Shown here: piece by piece, positions 49,031 through 58,518 of the stretch
How positions within the stretch are numbered: the first letter of the stretch is position 1
Layout of the letters: every line of letters starts with the position of its first letter
NCBI RefSeq assembly: GCF_000010525.1
Contig: NC_009937.1
Coordinates: forward strand, 496,001-560,000
DNA: 64,000 nucleotides
DNA from: Azorhizobium caulinodans ORS 571
GTDB lineage: Bacteria > Pseudomonadota > Alphaproteobacteria > Rhizobiales > Xanthobacteraceae
Direction: 5' to 3'
Made by a program: the position numbers and the translations under genes
Notes under the pieces: model-generated
The model's database searches: none
Told to the model about the DNA's origin: nothing
What the model saw: only the letters and a program-made list of their open reading frames with translations

Positions 49031-51928
49031 TTAGGCCCGGCGGCGGGCCTCGGCGGGCGAGGGCTCCAGCAGCGCGCGGCATTCCTCGGCCGTGAGGGGC
49101 TCGCCGAACAGCGTGCCCTGACCATATTCGCAGCCGAGCCGGCCGAGTTCGGCCGCTTCCTGCTCCCGCTCCAGCCCTTCCGACATGACCTCGATGCCGA
49201 GCTGGTGGGCGAGCTCGATCATGGAGCCGACGATGATCGGCCGCGCCGCCCGCACGGAGCCCTTCACCGTGTTGCGGATGAAGCGGTTGTCGATCTTGAT
49301 GGCGTCGAACGGCAGGCGGGGCAGATAGGCGAGCGAGGACTGTCCGACGCCGAAATCGTCCATCACCAGGCCGGCGCCGAGATCGCGCATGCGCTGGAGC
49401 ATCACGGCAGAGTATTCCGGATTCTCCATGGCGAGGGCTTCGGTCACCTCCAGCTTCAGCGAGCCTGGCTCCACCACATTGCGCGCCAGAACCGACTTCA
49501 GGTCCTGGATGAGATCGTGCCGCAGCAACTGGCGGGAGGAGACGTTGACCGTCATGAACAGTGGCGGGTCGACCTTGAGGATCCGCTGCCACTGGCCGAG
49601 CTGACGGGCGGCCCGCTCCAGCACGAACAGCCCGAGCTCAAGAATGACGCCGGATTCTTCCGCCACGTGCAGGAAGTCCGCCGCCGCCAGTTCGCCGAGG
49701 CTCGGGTGCTTCCAGCGCATGAAGGCCTCGAAGCCGCCGATGGCCCGGTCGTGCAGGCGCACCACCGGCTGGTAGCGCACGGTGATCTCGTCCCGCTCCA
49801 GCGCCCGCCGCAGGTCGCTTTCCAGCGACGTGCGGTCGATCTTCTGCTGCCGCATGGCGGGCCGGAACACCTCGATGCGGTCGCCGCCGATGCGCTTGGC
49901 GAAGAACATGGCGAGTTCGGCATTCTTCAGCACATCCTCGCGCTTGCCGGGATCGGCGCTGGAGAGGACGAGGCCGATGGAGGCGGTGATGAAGATCTCC
50001 CGCTCGGCAAAGGAAATGGGCGCGCGCAGCGAGCGGCGCAGCGTGTCCGCGAACGTGGTGATGCGTTCGGGATCGCGCTCGGAGAGCAGGATCAGGCCGA
50101 ACTGGTCGCCGGAGATGCGGGCAAGCGTGTCCTGCGGCTTCAGGAGCCGCATCAGGCGCCGGGCCACCGTGAGCAGGATGGAATCGCCCACCGCCATGCC
50201 CACCGAGACATTGACCTGCTTGAAGCGGTCGATGTCGATGATCATCACCGTCGGGCGGATGCTCTCGTCGGTCTTGGCGAAGGCGAGCGCCTGATCCAGC
50301 CGGTCGAGGAAGAGCTCGCGATTGGCGAGGCCGGTGAGATTGTCGCGCACCGCGTCATGCAGCAGACGTTCGGCAGCGATGCGATCGCCGGTCACGTCTG
50401 AGAGCACGCCGATGCAGCGCACCACCTCGCCGTCCGCGCCCACCACGGGCCGGGCGCGCAGGTTGAAGGTGAGGTAATGGCCGTCGATGGCGCGCAGGCG
50501 GAAATCCTGGTCGATGCGGCCGCGCCGCTGCTCGATGATGCCATCCAGCGTGGCGCGGAAGCGGTCGCGGTCGCCGGGGTGCAGAACCTCCAGCCAGCCG
50601 GCGGCTTCCGTCTCCAGCGAGTGGCGCTTGAGGCCGAGGGCCTCTTCCGCCTCCGGCGAGACATAGATGCGGTCGCTGTCCACATCCCAGTCCCAGACGA
50701 TATAGCCCGAGCCGGCGAGCGCCAGCGCGCGGCGCTCCAGATCGGACGCCGAGCCCTGCACCGCGCCGACGCCGGCAAAGGCGTGCTGCATCACCGTGAA
50801 GCCGATGAGCATGACGATGAGCACAAGGCCGCCAGACAAGGCCGGGGCGACGAGATCGTTGGTGACGACGCCGGTGACCGTCATGCCGGCCATCACCACC
50901 CACACCACCAGCAGCATCCAGGTGAGGATGATGAGCACCGCCCGGTCATAGCCGTGCTGGGAGAGCCAGATCACCACCAAGAGGCCGGCGACCGCCACCA
51001 TGGCAAGCGAGAGGCGGGCGATGCCAGCGGCGACCGGCGCATCCAGCAGCGCCACCGCGACGAGGGCGGCGAGGAAGACCAGCCAGCCGGCGGCCACATG
51101 CATGTAGCGCACATGCCAGCGGTTGAGGTTCAGATAGGCGAAGAGGAAGACCAGAAGGGTCGCGGTCAGCACCGCCTCGCCGGAAGCCCGCCAGAACTGC
51201 TCGGCGATGGGCGAGAGGCCGAACACCTTCGACCAGAAGGAAAAGTCGAGGCCGATATAGCCGAGCACCGCCCAGGCGAGTGCGGCGGCGGCGGGGAACA
51301 TCACCGAGCCCTTCACCACGAACAGGATGGTGAGGAAGAGGGCGAGGAGGCCGGCGATGCCAATGACGATGCCGTGGTACAGGGTGAAGCTGTTCACCTT
51401 GTCCTTGTAGGCGTCCGGCTGCCACAGATAGAGCTGCGGCAGCTTGGGGCCGGCCAGTTCCGCGACGAAGGTGACGGTGGTGCCGGGATCGAGCGTCACG
51501 AGGAAAACGTCGGCATCCGGCGCGTTCTGCCGCTCGGGCTTGAAGCCCTGGCTCGGGGTCAGGGACAGGACGCGGCGGTTGCCGAGGTCGGGCCAGAACA
51601 GGCCGGAGCCCACCATGCGATAGAAGGGCGCGACGATGAGGCGGTCGACCTGCTCGTCGGTGTTGTTCGAGAGTGCGAAGGCGACCCAGTTGGCATTCGG
51701 CTGGCCGTCGCTGGAGCGCACCTCGATGCGGCGCACGATGCCGTCCGTGCCCGGCGCGGTGGAAATCTGGACGCGCTCATTGTCCGTGTGCAGGCGTTCC
51801 ACCGCCGGCAGCAGGTCCGTCACCTTGGCGTCGAGGCGCACGGCGACGGCATCCACGGCAAAGGCCGAGGGAGCCGCCAGCGACAGGGCGCCCAGCAGGA
51901 CCAGGCAGAAGGCAAGAAAGGAACGCAA
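49031..51928 (-). CDS. Membrane-bound PAS-GGDEF-EAL signalling protein with degenerate motifs
   Basis: The 965-residue protein has a signal peptide (residues 1-24) and a periplasmic domain (to about 180). About seven membrane helices follow (about 185-385, the layout of 7TMR-DISM-type receptors), then a PAS domain (about 400-520), GGDEF (about 535-690) and EAL (about 700-955). The GGDEF motif reads SGDQF (residues 606-610) and the EAL motif reads EAF (734-736). The EAL acidic set appears in LEVTEAL, DDFGVGQSS and SEGLE. It may be a phosphodiesterase, or a degenerate c-di-GMP receptor. Start is the TTG at 51928, with GGAGG 7 bases upstream. Confidence 0.85.
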   Translation of the reverse strand: MRSFLAFCLVLLGALSLAAPSAFAVDAVAVRLDAKVTDLLPAVERLHTDNERVQISTAPGTDGIVRRIEVRSSDGQPNANWVAFALSNNTDEQVDRLIVAPFYRMVGSGLFWPDLGNRRVLSLTPSQGFKPERQNAPDADVFLVTLDPGTTVTFVAELAGPKLPQLYLWQPDAYKDKVNSFTLYHGIVIGIAGLLALFLTILFVVKGSVMFPAAAALAWAVLGYIGLDFSFWSKVFGLSPIAEQFWRASGEAVLTATLLVFLFAYLNLNRWHVRYMHVAAGWLVFLAALVAVALLDAPVAAGIARLSLAMVAVAGLLVVIWLSQHGYDRAVLIILTWMLLVVWVVMAGMTVTGVVTNDLVAPALSGGLVLIVMLIGFTVMQHAFAGVGAVQGSASDLERRALALAGSGYIVWDWDVDSDRIYVSPEAEEALGLKRHSLETEAAGWLEVLHPGDRDRFRATLDGIIEQRRGRIDQDFRLRAIDGHYLTFNLRARPVVGADGEVVRCIGVLSDVTGDRIAAERLLHDAVRDNLTGLANRELFLDRLDQALAFAKTDESIRPTVMIIDIDRFKQVNVSVGMAVGDSILLTVARRLMRLLKPQDTLARISGDQFGLILLSERDPERITTFADTLRRSLRAPISFAEREIFITASIGLVLSSADPGKREDVLKNAELAMFFAKRIGGDRIEVFRPAMRQQKIDRTSLESDLRRALERDEITVRYQPVVRLHDRAIGGFEAFMRWKHPSLGELAAADFLHVAEESGVILELGLFVLERAARQLGQWQRILKVDPPLFMTVNVSSRQLLRHDLIQDLKSVLARNVVEPGSLKLEVTEALAMENPEYSAVMLQRMRDLGAGLVMDDFGVGQSSLAYLPRLPFDAIKIDNRFIRNTVKGSVRAARPIIVGSMIELAHQLGIEVMSEGLEREQEAAELGRLGCEYGQGTLFGEPLTAEECRALLEPSPAEARRRA

Positions 51929-51935
51929 CAGCTAG

Positions 51936-51940
51936 CCTCC
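51936..51940 (-). promoter_or_regulatory. Ribosome-binding site fixing a TTG start
   Basis: GGAGG on the minus strand lies 7 bases before TTG 51928, and a clean signal peptide follows at once. This supports the TTG start of the GGDEF/EAL gene. Confidence 0.7.
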
Positions 51941-52140
51941 GTCCCCGGCCGGCGCCGGGACGAACCGCGATCAGGGGAACACCGCCGGCCGGGACGGGCC
52001 CCGCCAGCCGGCGCGTGCTCTAGCCGCAGCGTGCGGCCGGAGCAAGGCATCCGCCGCTGGCATCATAAGGCTTCGCGCCCGCCCTGCCAGCGGCTTTCCA
52101 CATGACCAAGCGGCACTTCGGCCAGCCGGGGGCGGTTCGT

Positions 52141-53145
52141 TCACCCGATCGTGAGAACGATCTTGCCGATGTGGGTGCTGCCTTCCATGTGCGCGTGGGC
52201 GGCAGCCGCCTCCTTCAGCGGGAAGGTGGCATCGATCAGCGGCTTCACGCTGCCCTTGGCGATGAGCGGCCACACCTTCTCTTCCAGCGCCTGTGCGATG
52301 AGGGCCTTGTCGGCCACGGGGCGGGAACGCAGGGTCGAGCCGGTGTGGGTGAGGCGCTTCAGCATGACGCGCATGAAGTCCACCTGGGCCTTCGAGCCCT
52401 TCTGGAAGGCGATCTGCACGATGCGCCCATCCACCGCCGCGGCCTCGTAATTGCGGGCGATATAATCGCCGGCCACCATGTCGAGGATGACGTCGGCGCC
52501 CTTGCCGCCGGTGGCGCTCTTCACCTCGGCCACGAAGTCCTGGGTGTTGTAGTCGATGGCGAGATCCGCGCCGAGCTTGCGGGCCGCCTCGCACTTCTCC
52601 GGCGAGCCCACGGTGACGAAGACCTTCGAACCAAAGGCCTTGGCGAGCTGGATCGCCGTCGTGCCGATGCCGCTGGTGCCGCCATGGACGAGGAGCACTT
52701 CGCCCGGCTGCAGGCGGCCGCGGTCGAACACGTTGCTCCAGACCGTGAAGAAGGTTTCCGGCAGGGCCGCGGCCTCAGTGGCGGACAGGCCGTCCGGAAT
52801 GGGCAGGGCCGTGAGGGCGGAGGTGGTGCAATATTCCGCATAGCCGCCCCCGGTGACGAGGGCGCACACGCGGTCGCCCACCTTGAAGCGCTGCGTCTCC
52901 GGGCCCGTCGCGACCACCGTGCCGGCGATCTCGAGACCGGGAATGTCGGAGGCGCCGGCCGGCGGCGGATAGAGGCCCTTCCTCTGCATCACGTCCGGAC
53001 GATTCACGCCGGCCGCTTTCACCTTCACCAGCAATTCACCCTTCACCGGCTGCGGCACCGGACGCTCGCCCGGCACAAGGGCCTCCGGGCCGCCGGGGGT
53101 CGGGATGGTGATGGCGGTCATGGTGGCGGGCAGGGGCGTGGTCAT
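52141..53145 (-). CDS. NAD(P)H-quinone oxidoreductase, zinc-independent MDR family
   Basis: The 334-residue member of the medium-chain dehydrogenase superfamily is in the quinone oxidoreductase/PIG3 group. It has the catalytic-domain start KVKAAGVNRPDVMQRKGLYPPP, then GLEIAGTVVATG and the Rossmann loop in LVHGGTSGIGTTAIQLAKAFG with the NADPH-binding pattern. It lacks the zinc-binding residues of alcohol dehydrogenases. GAGGAG precedes ATG 53145; an ATG eight codons later is also possible. It probably reduces quinones or enals. It diverges from DUF1192. Confidence 0.9.
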   Translation of the reverse strand: MTTPLPATMTAITIPTPGGPEALVPGERPVPQPVKGELLVKVKAAGVNRPDVMQRKGLYPPPAGASDIPGLEIAGTVVATGPETQRFKVGDRVCALVTGGGYAEYCTTSALTALPIPDGLSATEAAALPETFFTVWSNVFDRGRLQPGEVLLVHGGTSGIGTTAIQLAKAFGSKVFVTVGSPEKCEAARKLGADLAIDYNTQDFVAEVKSATGGKGADVILDMVAGDYIARNYEAAAVDGRIVQIAFQKGSKAQVDFMRVMLKRLTHTGSTLRSRPVADKALIAQALEEKVWPLIAKGSVKPLIDATFPLKEAAAAHAHMEGSTHIGKIVLTIG

Positions 53146-53317
53146 GGCGGCTCCTCGAAAAGGGGAAGGCGAGGGATGATGCCGTGCGCCTGAGGCGCCT
53201 TCCGCGCTGGCGCGCGGCGGCTGGCCGGTGGATGTCGGCCTTCGGCGCTCTGGTAACCCATCCGGCCTCGGGTGAAAATGCCGGAGCACCGGATCGCCGG
53301 CCCACAGGAGATTTCAC

Positions 53318-53503
53318 ATGGATGACGATCGCCCCGCGCCGCCGCCTTCGCCGATCGCGCCGGGCGCGGACGTGAGCCGTCTGTCCGAGCACGAGATCGA
53401 GGCCCGCATTGAATTGCTGAAGCAGGAGATCGTCCGGCTGGAGGCGGCGCTGGTGGCCAAGCGCGCGTCGCGCAGTGCCGCCGACGCGGTGTTCAAGCTG
53501 TAG
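53318..53503 (+). CDS. DUF1192 family protein
   Basis: The 61-residue protein has a Pro-rich start and the DUF1192 helix (LSEHEIEARIELLKQEIVRLEAALVAKRASRSAADAVF). The family is small, alphaproteobacterial and of unknown function. AGGAGA precedes ATG 53318. Its position between a quinone oxidoreductase and rcdA is common in this clade. A GC-rich hairpin starts at the stop codon. Confidence 0.85.
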   Translation: MDDDRPAPPPSPIAPGADVSRLSEHEIEARIELLKQEIVRLEAALVAKRASRSAADAVFKL

Positions 53504-53527
53504 CGGAGCCTGCGGCAGGCGCTCCGC
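53503..53527 (+). terminator. Hairpin directly after the DUF1192 gene
   Basis: GCGGAGC pairs with GCTCCGC, and inside it CCTGC faces GCAGG. It overlaps the stop codon by one base. No T tract. Confidence 0.4.
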
Positions 53528-53872
53528 GTGGCTTGCGGTCTCGCGCTCGGCCATGCTTTCCTGAAGGCAAGGCGCAGGTTCGGGACTGCGACGTCCGGTT
53601 GTGCCCGCCGTGGGTTGGCGCGCCCGGCGTTTCGGGCCTCCTGCGGCGGCAATGGGGCAAGGCTCGGAGTTTCCTGCCCGATTCGTGCCGTCTTGCTGTG
53701 GCTGGATTTCTCCAGCAGGCGTGCGTCTGCCACGCCAGGTTGCGGTCATCGTCCGGGGACGCTAGCGCTCGCGCGCTTTGTCCGGGCTTGCGGCGGCCCG
53801 GCGGAAAGCCCATGTCGGTGGGTGCGGGGGAAGAGCGTAGCGGCGGCAGTCGTCCGCCGGATGGGAGTTTGT
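53504..53872. other. 369-bp gap upstream of rcdA
   Basis: Apart from the hairpin at its left end, no gene or clear regulatory site was recognised. It must hold the rcdA promoter. No CtrA-type TTAA-N7-TTAA site was seen. Confidence 0.45.
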
Positions 53873-54370
53873 ATGACTGCCTCCGCCGAACCTGGGTCCG
53901 GGCCATTCGCTGCCCTGTACAGCGACGGTCTCGACCTTGCGGCGCGTCTCAGTGCCTATCTGAGCGGGCCGGGTCGCACCTATTCGGAAGAATTGCCGCT
54001 GGCGTCCCGCCTTGCCTATCACGACGAGGCGCGGGAACTCACCACGCTGCTGCTGCAACTGGCAGCCTGGCTGCTGATGGAGCGTGCGGTGGCGGAAGGC
54101 GAGATGACCTTCGACCACGCCTATCACGAAGCGGAAACCCTCGAACTGCGCCCCCGGCGCAGCGCTGTCGGCTCCGGCCTGCCGGATGGCCTCAAGGCGC
54201 TGCGCGCCGAGGCGGAGCTTCTGCGCCTGCGCGTCGTGGCGCGGGCCGAGCATATCCTTGAGCGCGGCGAGCGCCCGCCGGAGCACCAGAGCGCCGTCCC
54301 GGCGCCGCGCTCGGGCACGCCCCGCCTGCGGATCGTCTCCAATTCCGACGACGCCTCGCCTCCCGCGTAA
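53873..54370 (+). CDS. rcdA: RcdA family protein (DUF1465)
   Basis: The 165-residue all-helical protein belongs to DUF1465, the family of Caulobacter RcdA, an adaptor that helps deliver CtrA and other substrates to ClpXP at the cell pole. Blocks are FAALYSDGLDLAARLSAYLSGPGR, ASRLAYHDEARELTTLLLQLAAWLLMERAVAEGEM and the AHAEAE-like AYHEAETLELRPR. The C-terminal 30 residues are disordered-looking. GGGAG precedes ATG 53873. The role in CtrA turnover is inferred from the family and may differ in this clade. Confidence 0.88.
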   Translation: MTASAEPGSGPFAALYSDGLDLAARLSAYLSGPGRTYSEELPLASRLAYHDEARELTTLLLQLAAWLLMERAVAEGEMTFDHAYHEAETLELRPRRSAVGSGLPDGLKALRAEAELLRLRVVARAEHILERGERPPEHQSAVPAPRSGTPRLRIVSNSDDASPPA

Positions 54371-54505
54371 CCGGAGGGCTTCCGCTTTCCGCCGTCATTC
54401 CCGTTTGCCGTGATCCGGCCCCGCCGGGTGCGACCAAATCGCCCTGCCGCCCGGCTCGGGCAAGGTCTCGGCTGGGGACAGCCTCACGTGGACGTGCGAA
54501 TGCAA

Positions 54506-54541
54506 AAAGCCGGGCATCCGATGGATACCCGGCTTTTTTAC
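54506..54541. terminator. Bidirectional terminator between rcdA and rpmE
   Basis: AAAAAGCCGGG pairs with CCCGGCTTTTT (54506-54516 with 54530-54540), and the loop itself contains an ATCC/GGAT stem. The A and T flanks give U runs in both directions, between convergent genes. Confidence 0.9.
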
Positions 54542-54579
54542 GCGGCCCGAGGCAGGCTCACACCGGTAAAACCGGCGGA

Positions 54580-54804
54580 TCAGCCCTTCAGGAGGGCGCC
54601 GAACTTGTTCTTGAAGCGCGAAACGCGACCGCCGCGGTCGAGCAGCTGCTGGGTGCCGCCGGTCCACGCGGGGTGGGTGCGCGGGTCGATATCGAGCGCC
54701 AGGGTGTCGCCCTCCTTGCCGAAGGTCGACCGCGTCGTGTACTCGGTGCCGTCCGTCATCACCACCTTGATGAAGTGATAATCGGGATGGATGTCGCTTT
54801 TCAT
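54580..54804 (-). CDS. rpmE: 50S ribosomal protein bL31
   Basis: The 74-residue large-subunit protein begins [19 protein letters not shown] and has the [19 protein letters not shown] and [16 protein letters not shown] blocks of bL31. The CxxC zinc ligands of the C+ type are absent. ATG 54804. It diverges from the ABC exporter gene. Confidence 0.96.
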
Positions 54805-54899
54805 GAGTTGCGTCCTTCTCGCCGCGCCGAGCCAGGGCCCCGCACCGGTATGAATTCGTTTCCTGCCGGAAGTCGCGGGTCTATAGCCGAGAGGCAGCG

Positions 54900-56705
54900 T
54901 TGAGACAAGTCGAGACCTCCCCTTCCGTGGAAGGAAAGCCGGAGAGCGCCCCGCGCGCCCGCCGCAGCCTGCGCCCCCTGGGGCGCATCCTCCCCTATGT
55001 GCTGCGGTATCGCACCCGCATCGCGCTGGCGCTGGTGGCCCTCATCCTCGCCGCCGTCGCCACCCTCGCCATGCCGGTGGCGGTGCGGCGGATGATCGAC
55101 TTCGGCTTCGCCGCTGACCATTCCGGCCTCATCGACCGCTACTTCGCCATGCTGGTGCTGGTGGTGGGCGTGCTGGCCGGCGCCTCCGCCGCCCGCTATT
55201 ACCTCGTGACGACGCTGGGCGAGCGCGTGGTGGCGGACCTGCGCACCGCCGTCTTTGCCCATCTGACGACGCTGGACGGCGCCTTCTACGACACGTCGCG
55301 CGCCGGCGAGATCACCTCGCGCCTTGCCGCCGACACCACGCAGATCAAATCCGCCGTGGGCGCCTCGGCCTCGCAGGCGCTGCGCAATCTGGTGCTGTTC
55401 CTCGGCGCGGTGGTGATGATGGTGGTGACGAGCCCGCGCCTCTCCGCGCTGGTGCTGGTCGCGATCCCGATCATCGTGCTGCCGCTCGTCGCGTCCGGGC
55501 GGGGGGTGCGCAAGAAGTCCCGCGCCGCGCAGGATGCGCTGGCGGAAGCCTCGGCTTATGCCTCGGAGGCGACCGGCGCCATGCGCGCGCTGCAATCCTC
55601 CTCCGCCGAACCCGCCGCCCGCCGGCGTTTCGACCGGGAGGTGGAACTGGCCTTCGAGGCCGCCCAGGGCGCCGTCCGTGCGCGGGCGATTCTGACCGGC
55701 ATCGGCATCTTCCTCGTCTTTGCGAGCATCGTCGCCATCCTCTGGACCGGCGCCCAGTCGGTCATGTCCGGCACCATGTCGTCCGGCCAGCTCGGCCAGT
55801 TCGTGCTCTATGCGGTGCTGGCGGCGAGCGCGCTCGGCGAGCTGTCGCAAGTGTGGGGCGAGGTTTCAGCCGCGGCCGGTGCGGCCGAGCGCATCGGCGA
55901 GTTGCTGCGCATCGAACCGGCGGTCAAGGCGCCCCCGCAGCCGAGGACGCTGCCGGCCCGGATCTCGGGCGCCATCCGCTTCGAGAGCGTGCGCTTTGCC
56001 TATCCCGCCCGCCCCGACCTGCCGGCGCTCAACGGCATTTCGTTCACCGTGGCCCCCGGCGAGCGGGTGGCCCTCGTCGGCCCCTCCGGTGCCGGCAAGA
56101 GCACGGTGTTCCAACTGCTGGAGCGCTTCTACGACCCGCAGGGCGGCCATATCGCCCTTGATGACGTGGACATTGCCGCCTGCGATCCCGTGGCGGTGCG
56201 CCGCCAGATGGCCTTCGTGCCGCAGGAAGTGGCGATCTTCGCCGATACGGTGCGCGAGAACATCCGCCTCGCCCGCCCCGAGGCATCGGACGCCGAGGTG
56301 GAAGCCGCGGGCCGCGCTGCGCTGGTGGACGAGTTCGTCGTCCGCCTTCCCGAAGGCTGGGACACCAAGGTGGGCGAGCGGGGCGTGACGCTCTCCGGCG
56401 GCCAGCGCCAGCGCATCGTGATCGCCCGCGCCATCCTGCGGGCGGCCCCCATCCTGCTGCTGGATGAGGCGACGAGCGCGCTCGATGCCGAAAGCGAAAC
56501 GCTGGTTCAGACGGCACTGGAGCGTTCCATGGAAGGGCGCACCACACTGGTCATCGCTCACCGCCTCTCCACGGTGCTGTCGGCCGACCGCATCCTCGTG
56601 ATGGAGGACGGGCGCATCGTCGATCAGGGCACGCATGCGGAACTGGTGGCGAAGGGCGGCCTCTACGCCCGCCTCGCCGCTCTGCAATTCGCGAGTGCCG
56701 CCTGA
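54900..56705 (+). CDS. ABC exporter (MsbA-like fused permease/ATPase)
   Basis: The 601-residue type IV exporter has six membrane helices (about residues 35-320), followed by a nucleotide-binding domain. That domain has Walker [10 protein letters not shown]-loop [10 protein letters not shown], signature [15 protein letters not shown], Walker [13 protein letters not shown] and the H-loop in IAHRLSTV. Such proteins flip lipids or export drugs as homodimers. The start is TTG 54900, with GAGAGG 5 bases upstream; an in-frame GTG at 54928 is possible. It diverges from rpmE, a neighbour order often kept in Hyphomicrobiales. Confidence 0.9.
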
Positions 56706-57024
56706 GAGCGGCGCTGGCTTAGGGCGGATCGACATCAGCGCCGGCGGGCAACACCGGGCGCTTCCGCGCTCCGCCGCATGGCGCCCGCTCCACGCCCAGG
56801 CCACGTGCCCCCTCCCCCCTTGTGGGGGAGGGACGGGGAGGGGGTAATGCCCTCTCCACTCCACGTGCCCTCAGGCGAACCACGCGGCTTTCGCCGGTCG
56901 GGCTCCAGGCGGCGGCCGTTCTATCCCCCTCCCAACCCTCCCCCACAGGGGTGGGGGGCTTTAGGGTGTGCGGGTCGGGCAACCACCATCATGAGCCGGG
57001 CTCAGCCGCTATGACCTTCCGCCC
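56706..57024. other. 319-bp gap of repeat DNA
   Basis: No gene was recognised here. Most of it is taken by the inverted repeat at 56808-56963. Confidence 0.6.
56808..56963. repeat. Long inverted palindromic repeat element
   Basis: The left part has CCCTCCCCC facing GGGGGAGGG (56810-56818 with 56824-56832) and then a second G-rich block. The right part (56923-56960) carries the complementary C-rich blocks and a short hairpin of its own. The arms are about 80 bp apart and roughly inverted copies. This resembles intergenic palindromes common in Hyphomicrobiales; it may act as a terminator for the convergent genes. Confidence 0.6.
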
Positions 57025-57501
57025 TCAAACCTCCGGCGTCCATTCCATCCGCCAGATGGCGCGGCCGGACATCGGGTTGGTGCTGGCGGAGGTGATGCGC
57101 AGACCCTGCTTCTCGTAGAACGCGACGGCCCGGCCGTTGTCCTGGTTGACATCGAGCACGATGCCGCCGGGCGAAAGCTCCCGCGCCGCCGTCATCAGCG
57201 CCTCGGCAGCGCCCGTGCCGCGCTGGGCGGGGGCGACCGCCAGTTGGTCGAGATAGCGCGTGGTGGGGTGGATGATGACGAAGCCCACCGGCGTGCCATC
57301 CCGCGTTTCCGCCACCGGCACCTGCGCGCCGTCGGCCCGGAGCTTGGCGAAATGGTCGAGGAACCAGGGCCGCCGCGCCTCGAAATCGATGTCCGGCATG
57401 GTGGCGGCCCAGGTGGCGACCCAGAGATCGGCCAGCGCCGCCATGTCGCCCTCCGCGAAGGGGCGGATGCGGAAGGACGGCTTGGGCGTGTGGTCGCTCA
57501 C
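57025..57501 (-). CDS. GNAT-family N-acetyltransferase
   Basis: The 158-residue acetyltransferase has the GNAT fold: RIRPFAEGDMAALADLWVATW, the central strand FVIIHP, YLDQLAVAPAQRGTGAAEALM with the acetyl-CoA phosphate loop (Q/R-x2-G-x-G/A), and NGRAVAFYEKQGL at the end. Start is GTG 57501, overlapping the stop of the MotB-like gene (GTGA), so translation is coupled. The acceptor substrate is unknown. Confidence 0.85.
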   Translation of the reverse strand: MSDHTPKPSFRIRPFAEGDMAALADLWVATWAATMPDIDFEARRPWFLDHFAKLRADGAQVPVAETRDGTPVGFVIIHPTTRYLDQLAVAPAQRGTGAAEALMTAARELSPGGIVLDVNQDNGRAVAFYEKQGLRITSASTNPMSGRAIWRMEWTPEV

Positions 57502-58517
57502 CGCTCGGTCAGCTTCAGCTCAATGCGGCGGTTGCGCGCCATGGACTCGTCCGAGGTGCCGGTGTCGATGGGCTGGTATTCGCCGAAGCCTGCCGCGATG
57601 AGGTGGCGGGGCTGTACGCCCTTGGAGATGAGATACTGCGCCACCGCGATGGCGCGGGCGGCGGAGAGTTCCCAGTTGGAGGGGAACTGGGGGGTCGAGA
57701 TGGGCCGGCTGTCTGTGTGGCCGTCGATGCGCAGCGCCCAGTTGATGTCCGGCGGGATCTGCCGCTCCAGCTCAAGGATGGCGGAGGCGAGCTTGTCCAG
57801 CTCCGCCAGCGCCTCGGGCCGGGGCGTGGCCGATCCGCGGTCGAAGAAGACCTCCGACTGGAAGACGAAGCGGTCGCCGACGATGCGGATGTCCGGCCGG
57901 TTGCCGAGGATGTCGCGCAGGCGGCCGAAGAATTCGGAGCGGAAGCGGCTCAGCTCCTGCACGCGCTGGGCCAGCGCCACGTTCAGCCGCTTGCCGAGAT
58001 CGGCGATCTTGGTCTGGCTTTCCTGATCGCGCTTCTCGGAGACGTTCAGCGCCTCCTCCAGCGCCGCCATCTGCCGTCGAAGGGCGGCGATCTGCTGGTT
58101 CAGCAGCTCGATCTGGGCGAGCGCCCGGCTCGCGACATCCTTCTGCATGTCCACTTCGCGGGCGAGGGCCGCCTCGCGGGAGGGATCGGGTCCGGTGGGC
58201 GCGGGGCCGGCGGCGGCCTTCAGGCGGTCGCGCTCGGCCTCGGTGGCCTGAAGGCTGGCGCGCAAGGCGGCAAGCTCGCTGTCCTGGCTCTGGCCGGTGG
58301 CCCGTTCCAGCGAGAGCAGTTCGGTCAGCTGCCGGATCTGCGCCTGCAGGCGCTGGAGCACGTTCTCCTTGCCGGAAATGTCCTGCGACAGGAAGAACTG
58401 CGTGACCATGAAGACCGAGAGCAGGAAGACGAAGACCAGCAGCAGCGTGGACAGGGCGTCCACGAAGCCCGGCCAGTAATCAACCTGACGGTCGCGCCCG
58501 CGCCGGCCGAGGGCCAT
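57498..58517 (-). CDS. MotB-like protein with C-terminal OmpA domain
   Basis: The 339-residue protein has one N-terminal helix (DYWPGFVDALSTLLLVFVFLLSVFM) that contains an aspartate at the position of MotB's proton-carrying Asp. A long coiled coil (about residues 50-185) follows, and a peptidoglycan-binding OmpA domain (LRIDGHTDSRPI, NWELSAARAIAVAQYL, GFGEYQPID and the closing NRRIELKL). It follows the MotA/TolQ-like gene with a 1-bp gap. Together they resemble a proton-driven MotA/MotB-type unit anchored to the wall, but no flagellar genes are nearby. Confidence 0.88.
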   Translation of the reverse strand: MALGRRGRDRQVDYWPGFVDALSTLLLVFVFLLSVFMVTQFFLSQDISGKENVLQRLQAQIRQLTELLSLERATGQSQDSELAALRASLQATEAERDRLKAAAGPAPTGPDPSREAALAREVDMQKDVASRALAQIELLNQQIAALRRQMAALEEALNVSEKRDQESQTKIADLGKRLNVALAQRVQELSRFRSEFFGRLRDILGNRPDIRIVGDRFVFQSEVFFDRGSATPRPEALAELDKLASAILELERQIPPDINWALRIDGHTDSRPISTPQFPSNWELSAARAIAVAQYLISKGVQPRHLIAAGFGEYQPIDTGTSDESMARNRRIELKLTER

Positions 58518-58518
58518 G

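Noticed and set aside
52102-53193. Plus-strand frame opposite the quinone oxidoreductase
   Set aside because: The minus-strand frame has all family motifs; the plus-strand translation has none.
56706-57024. CRISPR-like or insertion-sequence remnant in the repeat-rich gap
   Set aside because: There are only two inverted blocks without regular spacing, spacers or transposase fragments.
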